Assembly: GCA_019634165.1 (NCBI GenBank)
Contig: JAHQVT010000006.1
Coordinates: 310,001 to 374,000, forward strand
Origin: Rhodospirillales bacterium
GTDB lineage: Bacteria; Pseudomonadota; Alphaproteobacteria; Rhodospirillales; Thalassospiraceae
Direction: 5' to 3'
DNA: 64,000 nucleotides
Of this stretch, positions 9,735 through 18,680 are shown in pieces. The notes under the pieces are model-generated. The model did not search any database, was not told the DNA's origin, and was given only the letters and a program-made list of their open reading frames with translations. Position 1 is the first letter of the stretch, and every line of letters starts with the position of its first letter. The translations under genes were made by a program, and so were the position numbers.

Positions 9735-10211
9735 ATGGCAAGAGGTAAAAAACAAAAAGGCGGCCGTAGTGCATTTTCAGGCTTGTCGGTGATCGCATCG
9801 GCCGTGCTGCTGTTTATGGTCGCATTGCCGACATTCATTACGCTCACTGTCGGATTGCTGCCATCTATGGCGGCCTTCATGTTTGACCGGAGTCCGGGGC
9901 GGACGATGGCACGATGTGTTTTTGGTCTGAACTTTTCTGGTGTCGCACCTTATATCCTAGAACTTTGGCAGATACCCGCTCAGACAGTTGGTGGGGCCAC
10001 TCAGCAGATTTTTCAGCCACTTGCACTGTCGATTATGTATGGGGCAGCGGGTCTTGGCTGGTTGTTGTATCTTGCTATGCCGCCGATCGTTGCCAATGTT
10101 TTGAACCTTTCCGCACAGCGTCGGGTGGGGGAGCTGCGTAAAACCCAGCGAGGGCTTATCAAAACATGGGGCGATAGCTTGATTAAAGAAGTCGATCGCT
10201 CAGGAAATTAG
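9735..10211 (+). CDS. Small integral membrane protein paired with the pseudokinase
   Basis: 158 residues, no recognised family. A basic N-terminus (ARGKKQKGGR) precedes two or three hydrophobic segments at about residues 17-50 and one at about 96-122, and the C-terminus is charged. The start is 9 nt after the pseudokinase stop with GGGG before the ATG, so the two are co-transcribed and probably act together at the inner membrane. It ends before the convergent rpoH terminator. Confidence 0.7.
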   Translation: MARGKKQKGGRSAFSGLSVIASAVLLFMVALPTFITLTVGLLPSMAAFMFDRSPGRTMARCVFGLNFSGVAPYILELWQIPAQTVGGATQQIFQPLALSIMYGAAGLGWLLYLAMPPIVANVLNLSAQRRVGELRKTQRGLIKTWGDSLIKEVDRSGN

Positions 10212-10249
10212 AGCGCCTTTATCGCGGTCCTAAATTCACGAAGAAGCTC

Positions 10250-10278
10250 AAAAAAAACGGCGGGCAAATTGTCCGCCG
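10250..10278 (-). terminator. Terminator of rpoH
   Basis: Read on the minus strand, CGGCGG-ACAATTTGC-CCGCCG is followed by T8. It sits 52 nt past the rpoH stop and between convergent genes. Confidence 0.85.
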
Positions 10279-10330
10279 TAGTTTGTTTCTAGAGGGGAAG
10301 TAGGACAGTTGTAAGTTTGCAGTAGTGTTT

Positions 10331-11197
10331 TTAATGCGGCAGATCGGTATGGATGGATTTACGAACTTTTTCGAAAGCCCGTACTTCAATTTGCCGGATG
10401 CGTTCACGTGAAATACCATAAGCAACGCTGAGATTCTCAAGTGTCACCGGGCTTTCAAGAAGCCGACGCTGTGTCAGGATATCGCGTTCTCGATCATTGA
10501 GATGCGACATGGCACTTTTCAGCATATCCATACGCTGCAGGAATTCTTCACGCTTCCCGTAAAGGGTTTCCTGATCTTCATCTTCACTTTCGATCCAGTC
10601 GACCCATTCACCATCGCCGTCAATTCGTACAGGCGCATTAAGTGAATGATCCGGCCCGGCAAGGCGACGGTTCATCATGATCACGTCATCTTCGGAAACG
10701 CTAAGCTTGGTGGCGATGAACTCGACCTGTTCGGGCTTCAAATCCCCTTCATCAATTGCCTGCATCTGGCTTTTGAGCTTACGAAGATTGAAAAACAGTT
10801 TTTTCTGCGAGGCCGTTGTGCCCATTTTCACGAGCGACCAAGAATGAAGGATATATTCCTGAATGGCAGCACGGATCCACCACATGGCGTAGGTGGCAAG
10901 ACGGAAACCTTTGTCCGGGTCGAAACGTTTCACGGACTGAAGCAGTCCAACATTTCCTTCGGAGATCAGCTCGTTAATCGGCAGGCCATATCCGCGATAG
11001 CTCATCGCGATTTTGGCAACCAGTCGAAGGTGGCTGGTAATCATTTTTTCTGCAGACTTGTCACAACTCTTGTCGCGGAAGTCACAAGCGTATGTCGTTT
11101 CCTGTTCTGGGGTGAGCATAGGGTAACGACGGATACGCTGTAAGTATACAGTCAGACCATCTTTAGAAATGACTGGAAGTGCATTTCCTTGTTTCAT
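10331..11197 (-). CDS. rpoH: RNA polymerase heat-shock sigma factor (sigma-32)
   Basis: 288 residues. Region 2 is clear: HLRLVAKIAMSYRGYGLPINELISEGNVGLL, then FRLATYAMWWIRAAIQEYIL for the -10 reading helix. The RpoH box QKKLFFNLRKLK (about residues 131-142) separates RpoH from RpoD and RpoS. Region 4.2 ends in the helix-turn-helix LENLSVAYGISRERIRQIE. It directs RNA polymerase to heat-shock promoters. The start ATG has GGGAGG 7 nt upstream and a near-consensus sigma-70 promoter further up. Some alphaproteobacteria carry several rpoH copies, so this may not be the only one. Confidence 0.95.
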   Translation of the reverse strand: MKQGNALPVISKDGLTVYLQRIRRYPMLTPEQETTYACDFRDKSCDKSAEKMITSHLRLVAKIAMSYRGYGLPINELISEGNVGLLQSVKRFDPDKGFRLATYAMWWIRAAIQEYILHSWSLVKMGTTASQKKLFFNLRKLKSQMQAIDEGDLKPEQVEFIATKLSVSEDDVIMMNRRLAGPDHSLNAPVRIDGDGEWVDWIESEDEDQETLYGKREEFLQRMDMLKSAMSHLNDRERDILTQRRLLESPVTLENLSVAYGISRERIRQIEVRAFEKVRKSIHTDLPH

Positions 11198-11253
11198 CTA
11201 AGCCTCCCGTTTTACTTCGTAAAGGTGCCGTTATCCTCTGGCACTTTCGAAAG

Positions 11254-11281
11254 ACTATACGACAGTATTAGATGTCGTCAA
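11254..11281 (-). promoter_or_regulatory. Sigma-70-type promoter of rpoH
   Basis: On the minus strand, TTGACG (11281-11276), a 16-nt spacer and TATAGT (11259-11254), about 57 nt before the rpoH start codon. Close to consensus at both hexamers. Confidence 0.65.
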
Positions 11282-11306
11282 TATTTTTTAGACCTTAATG
11301 GCTAGG

Positions 11307-12305
11307 TTAAACTATTCCTTGGGATAGGTTCAGGGTGTCAATAAGGATCAATAAGTCGTCGGGAAGGGGGGCTGTGGTCGAAATGTATTCACCAGTTCGA
11401 GGATGCATAAACCCAAGAGTTCTGGCGTGTAGAGCCTGTTTGTTGAAGGTGAGAAATAGGCTTTGCACCGCTGGGTTGAATTTTTGTAAATTTTTGTTTC
11501 TGCCGTAAACAGGATCACAGACAAGTGAGTGCCCAATATGGGTCATATGGACCCGGATTTGGTGCGTTCGGCCGGTTGAAAGGCGGCACTCAACCAGCGA
11601 TGCTAACGAGTCGTCGCGAACTTGAAGTGTTTTGTAGTGTGTCAGTGCATATTTACCTGCGGATTTGAGCACTGTCATCTTCTTGCGGTTGCGCGGACTA
11701 CGGCCAATATTGCCCTCGATATCGCCGGCCAAGGGGCGTGGGACGCCCCACACAACTGCAAGGTATGCTCGGTCGATATTTTCCTTATCTTCGGAAAATA
11801 GCGTCGAGAGCGCGCGATGAGCCGTGTCATTCTTGGCCACAACCATTGCGCCGCTGGTGTCTTTATCAAGCCGATGAACAATGCCTGGTCGTTTTACGCC
11901 GCCGATCCCCGACAGGCTATCGCCGCAATGGGCGAGAAGCGCGTTGACCAAAGTCCCCGTTTCGTTACCCGCGGCGGGATGAACAACCATCCCTGCAGGC
12001 TTGTTAATCACCAGAAGGTCATCATCCTCATAAAGAACATCTAGCTTGATATTTTCTGGTTCTGGGTCGGCGACTTCTGCTGGGGGGATAACGAGGGTAA
12101 ACACATCACCCTGTTTGACCTTTGTCGACATTTTGCGAACTGGCTGATCATTTAGGGTTAAGTGATCATTTTCAATCAATGCCTTGATCCGGGACCGTGA
12201 CTGTTCTGGCCATGCTGTTGCAAGCACCTTGTCAAGGCGGGCACCTTCGTCGTCATGTGTCGCATGATAGCTCAGTGTTTCAGGCATTTGATCACTATGG
12301 GTCAT
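11307..12305 (-). CDS. RluA/RluD-family 23S rRNA pseudouridine synthase
   Basis: 332 residues from ATG 12305; the frame stays open upstream to 12503 but that part is low-complexity and unlike the family. An N-terminal S4 RNA-binding domain (DEGARLDKVLATAWPEQSRS) is followed by the synthase domain with LLVINKPAGMVVHPAAGN and the catalytic-aspartate motif GIVHRLDKDTSGAMVVAK. Then come STGRTHQIRVHM and DPVYG. S4 plus this catalytic core is the RluD layout, which modifies helix 69 of 23S rRNA, but paralogues such as RluC share it. It lies upstream of rpoH on the same strand. Neither candidate start has a clear ribosome-binding site, so the N-terminus is uncertain. Confidence 0.88.
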   Translation of the reverse strand: MTHSDQMPETLSYHATHDDEGARLDKVLATAWPEQSRSRIKALIENDHLTLNDQPVRKMSTKVKQGDVFTLVIPPAEVADPEPENIKLDVLYEDDDLLVINKPAGMVVHPAAGNETGTLVNALLAHCGDSLSGIGGVKRPGIVHRLDKDTSGAMVVAKNDTAHRALSTLFSEDKENIDRAYLAVVWGVPRPLAGDIEGNIGRSPRNRKKMTVLKSAGKYALTHYKTLQVRDDSLASLVECRLSTGRTHQIRVHMTHIGHSLVCDPVYGRNKNLQKFNPAVQSLFLTFNKQALHARTLGFMHPRTGEYISTTAPLPDDLLILIDTLNLSQGIV

Positions 12306-12631
12306 GTGTTTCTGTTTTATCGTACTTGCCAGTTGGTGGATATCGTCTGGTATCTGTCTGTGCTCATTGTTCTGGGGCAGTTTGTAATCTCTTTGCACCC
12401 AAATGCAATGTATTGCGATCCAATGACGGGAGCCAAAGGCGCGAGATATAGCAAAGGGCCGACGGTCTGGGAATTGTTTGGTTCGCAAAACAGGTTTTTG
12501 CAAGCTAGGAACATGGTGTTGTTACCTTGCAATTAGCTACGCTTGCGGTTATGGCCTTAAGCTATATTTTGTGTGGTCGGGCTTTGTCGTCGAGCATGCG
12601 GGTTTAAACAGTTTTGTTAGTTGGAAAAACG
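12306..12631. other. Divergent intergenic region with no recognised gene
   Basis: 326 nt between the pseudouridine synthase (minus) and the DUF6476-like gene (plus). The left 200 nt are open on the minus strand as an upstream extension of the synthase frame. The right part is AT-rich and should hold the two promoters, but I see no convincing -35/-10 pair, palindrome or RNA fold. Confidence 0.4.
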
Positions 12632-13018
12632 ATGCGTGCAGTTAAGGTTTTGGTTGCGTTCATGGGGGTGCTGATCGTGATTGGTATCGGGCTTGTTGCC
12701 TATGGTCTATCACTTGAGAAGAACAGCAGCGAGCAGGGCGAAACTGCAACCAGTCAAACACCATCCGTTCCAGTGGCTGGCGAGAAGAAAATCATAAGTA
12801 CAGCTTCGCCAAACCAGGCGTCGCAACCAATCGCACCGTTTGGCGATATTACGGTTGATATCAAAGCAGGTGAAGGTTTGATCGATTACACGGTAACGGG
12901 TGATCAGGTCACATTGCATATCGAAGGACCAGATGGTTCAGGCGCGCGACTTGTCATTGTTTCGCTGACAGACAAACAGGTTCTTGGCCGCATCTTGCTT
13001 GAAACAAACGGACAATAA
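12632..13018 (+). CDS. DUF6476-like single-pass membrane protein
   Basis: 128 residues from ATG 12632; a TTG at 12614 would add six residues. One N-terminal transmembrane helix (KVLVAFMGVLIVIGIGLVAYGL) is followed by a Ser/Thr/Pro-rich linker. A C-terminal beta-rich module ends in RLVIVSLTDKQVLGRILLE. The pattern of anchor, linker and short VIVSL-x-GRIL domain matches the uncharacterised alphaproteobacterial family I know as DUF6476, whose genes often lie by rluD and rpoH as here. It is 26 nt from the M67 peptidase gene and probably co-transcribed. Function unknown. Confidence 0.7.
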   Translation: MRAVKVLVAFMGVLIVIGIGLVAYGLSLEKNSSEQGETATSQTPSVPVAGEKKIISTASPNQASQPIAPFGDITVDIKAGEGLIDYTVTGDQVTLHIEGPDGSGARLVIVSLTDKQVLGRILLETNGQ

Positions 13019-13044
13019 CGGAAGATAAAAGGGGGCAGGCTGCG

Positions 13045-13563
13045 ATGGGGGATGGTCTTGGTGAGAACGACAAGGATGGTAAAAATCCAGCAGGCCAAGC
13101 CAGTGTCTATCTTTCTGCACGTCTTCATGACGAAATCCGGGATCTTTCAGCCCTGCAGTGGCCAGAAGAATCTTGTGGCCTTTTAATCGCATCAGGCGAA
13201 ACGCCTAACCGCATTCATCGGGTTGTCGTGGCACGCAATGTTGCGCCAGACCCGCTGAAAACGTTTGAAATTGATCCCCAAACCCTGATCGCTACATACC
13301 GCACGGTAAGAAATAGTTCTGAAGTCGTTGTCGGCTGCTTTCATTCTCATCCCAATGGGCATGCCCTGCCGTCGAACTCTGATAGGGCGCGTGCGGATGA
13401 GGACGGGTTCTTGTGGCTGATTGTTGCAACTGCGTATAACGGTGCGCTTAAAAGCGGAATGTATCGGGCGCAACATCAGGAGACATTGTCCGGTGAGGAT
13501 GGCGAAAATATCCGCTATTTCCGCCGGTGCACCTTAATTGACGATATTGTTGAACCGTTTTGA
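13045..13563 (+). CDS. M67-type JAMM/MPN+ zinc metallopeptidase
   Basis: 172 residues. The JAMM metal motif is complete: the glutamate in WPEESCGLLI, then HSHPNGHALPSNSD (His-x-His-x10-Asp). This predicts a zinc peptidase of the Mov34/MPN/PAD-1 superfamily. Bacterial members cleave C-terminal extensions from ubiquitin-like sulfur carriers or act in cysteine and cofactor synthesis, but no sulfur-carrier gene is nearby, so the substrate is open. There is a purine-rich GGGGGCAGG before the start. Second gene of the unit begun by the DUF6476-like gene. Confidence 0.85.
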   Translation: MGDGLGENDKDGKNPAGQASVYLSARLHDEIRDLSALQWPEESCGLLIASGETPNRIHRVVVARNVAPDPLKTFEIDPQTLIATYRTVRNSSEVVVGCFHSHPNGHALPSNSDRARADEDGFLWLIVATAYNGALKSGMYRAQHQETLSGEDGENIRYFRRCTLIDDIVEPF

Positions 13564-13593
13564 GTGGTGTTTCCAGACGGCTGCAATGGCTGT

Positions 13594-14691
13594 CTAGCCG
13601 GCTGTTTTTGCCAGTCCGGTCATTGCAGAGCGTGTCGAGCCCGGCTGTTCCATCACTGTTTCAAGTGCAAGGACCAAAGCCTGTTCCAACTTGCCTTGCG
13701 CAACCATTTCCTTAAGGATCGCAATCGATTTTGAAACGGTAAAACGTGGCTTGTAAGCACGTTCTTCAAGCAGGGCGCCCATAATGTCACATATGGTCAG
13801 GATACGGGTCATATCCGGAATTTGATTGGCTGTCAGGCCATCGGGATATCCACTGCCATTCAGATATTCATGATGATATTTGACACTGTGTAAAACGCTT
13901 GGGTCGATGTTTCCCTGCTCATTTAACTTGTTATAGCCATCTACCGGATGGCGCTTAACAATTTCGTATTCTTCGACTGTAAGCTTGCCCGGCTTATCAA
14001 GGATCGCATCGGGTATCCAGACCTTGCCAATGTCATGCAAAAGTCCAGCTTGGGTTAATTTTGCAATATCGGATTTGCTCATTCCGGTGTTTTGTGCAAA
14101 TGCGCAGGCAAGACCAGTTACCAGTAAAATATGCTGGAATGTCGATTGGTGATAAATGCGAACCGTGCTGAGCCATTCTGAAATGCCAAGATCGGCAATA
14201 GATTCAGCAATATTGCGGCCAGCTTCACCGATTTTATCAATATCAACAGCAGAGTTTCTTTTGACTTCCTCAAAGCTGTCTTTGATGGCCTTCGCACCTG
14301 CTTGCGCAGCGGCCGTCGCGGTTTTGCTTGTGACGAAGGTCTGTATGCGACGCTCATCAATATAGGAGGCCAGTGATTTTTCCGACAGTGGCTTTACGAT
14401 TGTTTTGCGTGCGCCAAGGGCTGCTGCTTGCAATTCATCTTGCAGATCGTTTTTGCCAATCGCAATGATTTGCTCAGAACCGCGTTGCGATACCTTACGA
14501 AAAGCCCGCAGGCGCGAAAGCATTTCAGGATCGCGAAGGTCAACATCAACCATCAACAGCATTGTGCCCGCGGGTATCGGCTTTTGCGGGTCAAGTAGAT
14601 GTACGTCAAACCCCATCAATGCCTTGGGCAGCAACTGACGGTGTTCTCCATCGCAAAGGATATGAACGATATTATTATTTTTGTCTAACAC
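13594..14691 (-). CDS. HD-GYP domain protein with N-terminal receiver-like domain (paralogue A)
   Basis: 365 residues. Residues 1-115 look like a CheY-type receiver: a MLLMVDVDLRDP strand with candidate phospho-aspartate and KTIVKPLSE with the conserved lysine, but the N-terminal acidic pair is weak. Residues about 170-340 are an HD-GYP phosphodiesterase: LLHDIGKVWIPDAILDKPGKLT, IVKRHPVDGY and HHEYLNGSGYPDGL. HD-GYP enzymes hydrolyse cyclic di-GMP, so this is a predicted cytoplasmic signalling enzyme. It starts at GTG 14691 with no clear ribosome-binding site; alignment with its neighbour supports that start. The next gene upstream is a close paralogue. Confidence 0.87.
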   Translation of the reverse strand: MLDKNNNIVHILCDGEHRQLLPKALMGFDVHLLDPQKPIPAGTMLLMVDVDLRDPEMLSRLRAFRKVSQRGSEQIIAIGKNDLQDELQAAALGARKTIVKPLSEKSLASYIDERRIQTFVTSKTATAAAQAGAKAIKDSFEEVKRNSAVDIDKIGEAGRNIAESIADLGISEWLSTVRIYHQSTFQHILLVTGLACAFAQNTGMSKSDIAKLTQAGLLHDIGKVWIPDAILDKPGKLTVEEYEIVKRHPVDGYNKLNEQGNIDPSVLHSVKYHHEYLNGSGYPDGLTANQIPDMTRILTICDIMGALLEERAYKPRFTVSKSIAILKEMVAQGKLEQALVLALETVMEQPGSTRSAMTGLAKTAG

Positions 14692-15004
14692 GATGCTTGC
14701 TTGATTTGTGTGTTCCCCATATCCAACGAGCTATGCTCGCCGGGCGCAAAGTTCAAGTGGTAGGAGCCGACAATTTAGCAGAGTTTTCACTTGAATTATC
14801 GAAAGCCGATCTTCTGACCAAGATTAAGGCCTGCGGAACGATGTGCAACAAAGAATATACGTTGTCGAAGGTTTTTAGCTCGATCGCAATGATGGGTTGT
14901 TAAATGACCATGGGGCGCAAGCACGCAGACGCATTTGGACGTTCACGGGCAAAGAGCCACAACCGCGTGTCAAGGTGCAATCAAAGAATAAAAGGCATCA
15001 AGGT
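14692..15004. other. Intergenic region between the two HD-GYP genes
   Basis: 313 nt. It must hold the end of paralogue B's transcript and the promoter of paralogue A. The only structure seen is a small inverted repeat CGAGC-TAT-GCTCG (14727-14739), 36 nt before paralogue A. No gene is evident. Confidence 0.4.
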
Positions 15005-16126
15005 TTAAGTAGCGATGGGGCTTAATTCATTTCTGCTGTCAAACAGATCGCGCTTTGGCGATTGGAAAGATGAAATCTCGCAATCGAACATCTGCGCAAG
15101 CGCAACCACAAGGGCGCGTTCCACCTTGCCTTGGTTCGCCATAGAGAAAAGAACAGAAAGCGCTTCTTGCACGCTAAAGGGTTCTTTGTAGGGACGCTTT
15201 TCAAGAAGAGCGCCCATGATGTCGCAGATCGTAAGAACGCGCGTCAGATCCTTGATCTCATGTGCGAGCAATCCATCAGGGTATCCACTTCCGTCTAGAT
15301 ACTCATGATGATGCAAAACAGCATCCAAAATATCAGGGTGAATGTCGCCTTGGTTCACAAGCCGCTGATAACCATCTTTTGGGTGGCGTTTTACAACAGC
15401 AAATTCTTCGGCAGTTAATTTTCCGGTTTTGTCCAAGATCGGGGAGGGCGTCCAGATTTTGCCGATATCATGCAAAAGCCCAGCTTGGGTAAGCTTTGCG
15501 ATGTCCTGGCTGCTCATGCCGACACCTTGGGCAAACGCACATGCAATGCCGGTGACAAGCAGGACATGCTGAAAAGTCGAGTGGTGATAAATTCTGACAG
15601 TATCAAGCCAATCCAGAACGCCAAGATCAGCAACCGATTCAGCAAGTTGCTGCCCGGTTTCACCAATAAGGTTTATATCGATTGGTTCTTTCTGGGCGGC
15701 TTGTTCAAAAATTTCACGCATCGCACGGGCTGATGCCGCAATGATGGACTTTGTTGTATTGGTGGCAAACCGATGAGGCGTTCTTAATTCCTCAATCACG
15801 ATGGCAAGGCCGATTTCGCTTAATGGTTTTAGGATCGTTTTGCGTGCGCCCAAGGCACTTGCTTGGCGCTGATGCTGCCGGTCACCTTTATCGACAGTAA
15901 TGAAAATCTGACTATCAGGCTTGGCCACGTTGCGAAATGCACGAATTTTCTCAACCGAAACCGGGTTTTTAAGGTCAATATCGGCAAGCAATATGTCGAT
16001 ATCTGCCGGGACGGGTTTGGTTGCATCGAGAAAACGTACATCAACGCCCATGACCGCAGTTGGCAATTTGCTGCTGAGGTCACTTTCACAAAGTACATGC
16101 AGTATCGAGCGCAAATTCGCAGCCAT
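15005..16126 (-). CDS. HD-GYP domain protein with N-terminal receiver-like domain (paralogue B)
   Basis: 373 residues with the same layout as the gene just downstream: a receiver-like N-terminus (DILLADIDLKNP, KTILKPLSE), a linker with IDINLIGETGQQLAESVADLG, then HD-GYP motifs LLHDIGKIWTPSPILDKTG, VVKRHPKDGY and HHEYLDGSGYPDGL. The two are plainly a tandem duplication, nearly identical over the HD-GYP core and more diverged at both ends. Predicted cyclic di-GMP phosphodiesterase in the cytoplasm. No dedicated histidine kinase adjoins either gene, so the input is unknown. Confidence 0.87.
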   Translation of the reverse strand: MAANLRSILHVLCESDLSSKLPTAVMGVDVRFLDATKPVPADIDILLADIDLKNPVSVEKIRAFRNVAKPDSQIFITVDKGDRQHQRQASALGARKTILKPLSEIGLAIVIEELRTPHRFATNTTKSIIAASARAMREIFEQAAQKEPIDINLIGETGQQLAESVADLGVLDWLDTVRIYHHSTFQHVLLVTGIACAFAQGVGMSSQDIAKLTQAGLLHDIGKIWTPSPILDKTGKLTAEEFAVVKRHPKDGYQRLVNQGDIHPDILDAVLHHHEYLDGSGYPDGLLAHEIKDLTRVLTICDIMGALLEKRPYKEPFSVQEALSVLFSMANQGKVERALVVALAQMFDCEISSFQSPKRDLFDSRNELSPIAT

Positions 16127-16217
16127 GTCAGATCCTGACTATTCAAAAATAATCGGTCGCAAGGTTGCTATACTCGTATAACGGGAAGATCAAGTGTTAA
16201 TGACGATTTAAAGCTAC

Positions 16218-17246
16218 TTATCTGTTCAAAACATCCAAAAGATTATCCCTTCCGATAGTGCCAACTATACCACCATCGCGATCAACTACAGCGAATGGCT
16301 GTGCTTCTGTGGAGCCTAGAAAATATGGGATAATTTCATCAAGCGGCGTGTCGTGATTGATCTTGTTTTCAGTCATCTGTTCGGTGGGGGCTTGATCAGA
16401 TATAGGTTGCATAACCGATCGCGCACGTAAAACCCGCCCACGGTTCACATCACGGGTAAAGGCCTTTACATAGTCATCCGCCGGATGAAGCACGATTTCT
16501 TCGGGGCGTCCGACTTGGATCAGTTTCCCGTCTTTTAAGATCGCAATGCGGTCGCCAAGTTTAAGTGCTTCGTCAAGATCATGGGTGATAAAGACAATGG
16601 TTTTGTGAAGCTCGGTTTGAAGCTTCATCAACTCATCTTGCATGTCGCTTCGGATCAATGGATCAAGGGCGGAAAATGCCTCGTCCATCAACAGAACTTC
16701 AGGATCAGTGGCAAGGGCACGGGCAAGGCCAACACGTTGCTGCATGCCGCCGGACAACTGATCGGGGAATTTGGCTTCATACCCGGCTAAACCAACGCGC
16801 TCGATCCATTTGGCCGCAGCAGCCTCGCGGATTTTGCGTGGTTGTCCCTGAATTTCAAGCCCATAGGCAACGTTATCCATCACATTGCGATGGGGAAGCA
16901 GGCCAAACCGTTGAAACACCATGCCAAGCCGTTTCCGGCGAAACGCATTCAATGTCGGAATATCCATCGCAAGGATGTCTTCACCGCCAAAGGATATTTC
17001 CCCAGAAGTCGGGTCAATCAGCCGGTTAAGATGACGGATCAGGGTGGATTTACCTGAACCAGACAGGCCCATGACGACAAAGGTTTCCCCCTGTTCAATC
17101 GAAAGCGAGACATCATGTAAGCCAACCGTATGCCCGGTCGCAGCTAGGATTTCATCCTTGTCCGAACCGGCCTTGGCAAGTTCAAGTGCGCTTTTGGGAT
17201 TGGGGCCAAAGATTTTGAAAATATTGCGGATTTCGATATAGCTCAT
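16218..17246 (-). CDS. proV: Glycine betaine/proline ABC transporter ATP-binding protein
   Basis: 342 residues. Walker A GLSGSGKSTLIRHL, signature LSGGMQQRVGLARAL, Walker B VLLMDEAFSALDP and the switch histidine in VFITHDLDEALKLGD. The N-terminal extension (IRNIFKIFGPNPKSALELA) and a C-terminal CBS-like region (about 275-342: DEIIPYFLGSTEAQPFAVVD, GGIVGTIGRDNLLDVL) are typical of ProV/OpuAA, where the CBS region senses ionic strength. Its start directly abuts the stop of proW, so the two are co-translated. Powers osmoprotectant uptake. Confidence 0.93.
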   Translation of the reverse strand: MSYIEIRNIFKIFGPNPKSALELAKAGSDKDEILAATGHTVGLHDVSLSIEQGETFVVMGLSGSGKSTLIRHLNRLIDPTSGEISFGGEDILAMDIPTLNAFRRKRLGMVFQRFGLLPHRNVMDNVAYGLEIQGQPRKIREAAAAKWIERVGLAGYEAKFPDQLSGGMQQRVGLARALATDPEVLLMDEAFSALDPLIRSDMQDELMKLQTELHKTIVFITHDLDEALKLGDRIAILKDGKLIQVGRPEEIVLHPADDYVKAFTRDVNRGRVLRARSVMQPISDQAPTEQMTENKINHDTPLDEIIPYFLGSTEAQPFAVVDRDGGIVGTIGRDNLLDVLNR

Positions 17247-18110
17247 CTAAGCATCCTCCGCCGACGGATTGCGTTGCGATCGCTTGCCATAGGCTTGGCC
17301 GATCCGGTCAAACACGACCGCCAAAAGAACAATCGCAATCCCGGCCTCCATCCCCGCACCAACATCCAATCGCTGAATGCCCATCAAAACCTGTTCGCCC
17401 AAACCACGCGCGCCAATCATGGATGCAATCACCACCATGGAAATCGACATCATGGTGGTTTGATTGATCCCGGCCATGATGTTGGGAAGGGCAAGGGGCA
17501 ACTGAACCCCGAACAGGATTTGCTTACGGCTGGCGCCAAAGGACCGCGATGCTTCAATGACTTCGGGGTCGACCAGTCGAATGCCCAAATCGGTCAGGCG
17601 CATAACCGGTGGGGCGGCATAAATCACTGTGGCCAAAATGGCGGGAACCTTCCCCAACCCAAACAGCATCAGGGCAGGGATCAGATACACAAAACTTGGC
17701 ATGGTCTGCATGGTATCAAGGATCGGCAGCATCACGGCACGCAACCGGTTTGAAAGCGCCATGGCAATCCCGACCGGAACACCGATGATGACCGAAAGCG
17801 ATGTGGCAACAATCATCAGCGCCAAGGTCTGCATCGCCTTGTCCCACAGACCCAACATGCCAATGGCAAACATCGCGACCACAAGCACGAGGACAAGCTT
17901 CCAATTCTTGCTGGCATGCCATGTGATGGCAGCAATAGCGATCAATACAACCCACCAAGGTGCGCCGCGCAACACCTGTTCCAACGCGACCAAAACGGTC
18001 AATAAGCTATCGGCAAAGGCCTCGAACGCCGCGCCATAATTGATCACCAGCCAATCAACAAACTGATTAACCCACTTGCCCAACGGCACATTCAATTGTT
18101 CTGGAAACAT
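17247..18110 (-). CDS. proW: Glycine betaine/proline ABC transporter permease
   Basis: 287 residues. A hydrophilic N-terminal stretch and an early hydrophobic segment precede the BPD_transp_1 core with about six helices. The coupling-loop region reads VIEASRSFGASRKQILFGVQLPLALPNIMAG, and SLSVIIGVPVGIAMALSNR opens the core. Matches ProW/OpuAB. Upstream gene of the proW-proV pair; the cognate binding protein proX lies 2 kb away on the same strand, separated by two unrelated genes. Confidence 0.92.
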   Translation of the reverse strand: MFPEQLNVPLGKWVNQFVDWLVINYGAAFEAFADSLLTVLVALEQVLRGAPWWVVLIAIAAITWHASKNWKLVLVLVVAMFAIGMLGLWDKAMQTLALMIVATSLSVIIGVPVGIAMALSNRLRAVMLPILDTMQTMPSFVYLIPALMLFGLGKVPAILATVIYAAPPVMRLTDLGIRLVDPEVIEASRSFGASRKQILFGVQLPLALPNIMAGINQTTMMSISMVVIASMIGARGLGEQVLMGIQRLDVGAGMEAGIAIVLLAVVFDRIGQAYGKRSQRNPSAEDA

Positions 18111-18292
18111 AATGGCGCTACGCCCGATTTGCCCAATAAATCAACGAGCGTAGCAGCCTAACAAGATCATTTCCCGTGCGCGACCGTTAATCGTAAATGA
18201 TAATCGTAAATGATCCGATCCATTTGGCTTCTAATCTGAAAGGCAGGGGACATCGTATTGAGAATGGAAATGGTACTATTGGCGAGGGTTCG

Positions 18293-18670
18293 ATGATCAC
18301 GGTATTTTATGATGGTAAATGCGGCCTGTGTTCGCGCGAAATCAATTACTACCGCAATATAGCGCCAAAGGGCGTTTTCGAATGGCGGGACGTCACGGAA
18401 CATGCAGGTGATCTTGAAAAGCACGGCATTTCCCTTGTCCAAGGTCTAAAACAGATGCATGCCAAGGACGCAGATGGGCAATGGCATGCGGGGGCTGATG
18501 CGTTCATTCTGATCTGGCTACAGCTCAGCATTTGGCGCACTTTGGCAATGGTTGTCGCACTGCCGATCATTAGTCAGATCGCAAACCTTGTCTATCGTCT
18601 ATGGGCCGCATGGCGCTTCAAACGCCTTACGCATTGTCAGCTTGCCGTGGCGCATGACCCAGAGGGGTGA
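18293..18670 (+). CDS. DCC-family (DUF393) thiol-disulfide oxidoreductase-like protein
   Basis: 125 residues from ATG 18293, preceded by GAGGG; an in-frame start at 18197 adds 32 unlikely residues. The signature YDGKCGLCSREINYY carries the CxxC pair near the N-terminus, and a helical segment with LSIWRTLAMVVALPII follows. DCC proteins have a thioredoxin-like fold and are predicted redox proteins without a settled role. It is oppositely oriented to all its neighbours and lies inside the split proX...proWV locus. Confidence 0.82.
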   Translation: MITVFYDGKCGLCSREINYYRNIAPKGVFEWRDVTEHAGDLEKHGISLVQGLKQMHAKDADGQWHAGADAFILIWLQLSIWRTLAMVVALPIISQIANLVYRLWAAWRFKRLTHCQLAVAHDPEG

Positions 18671-18680
18671 ACGTTTTTGC

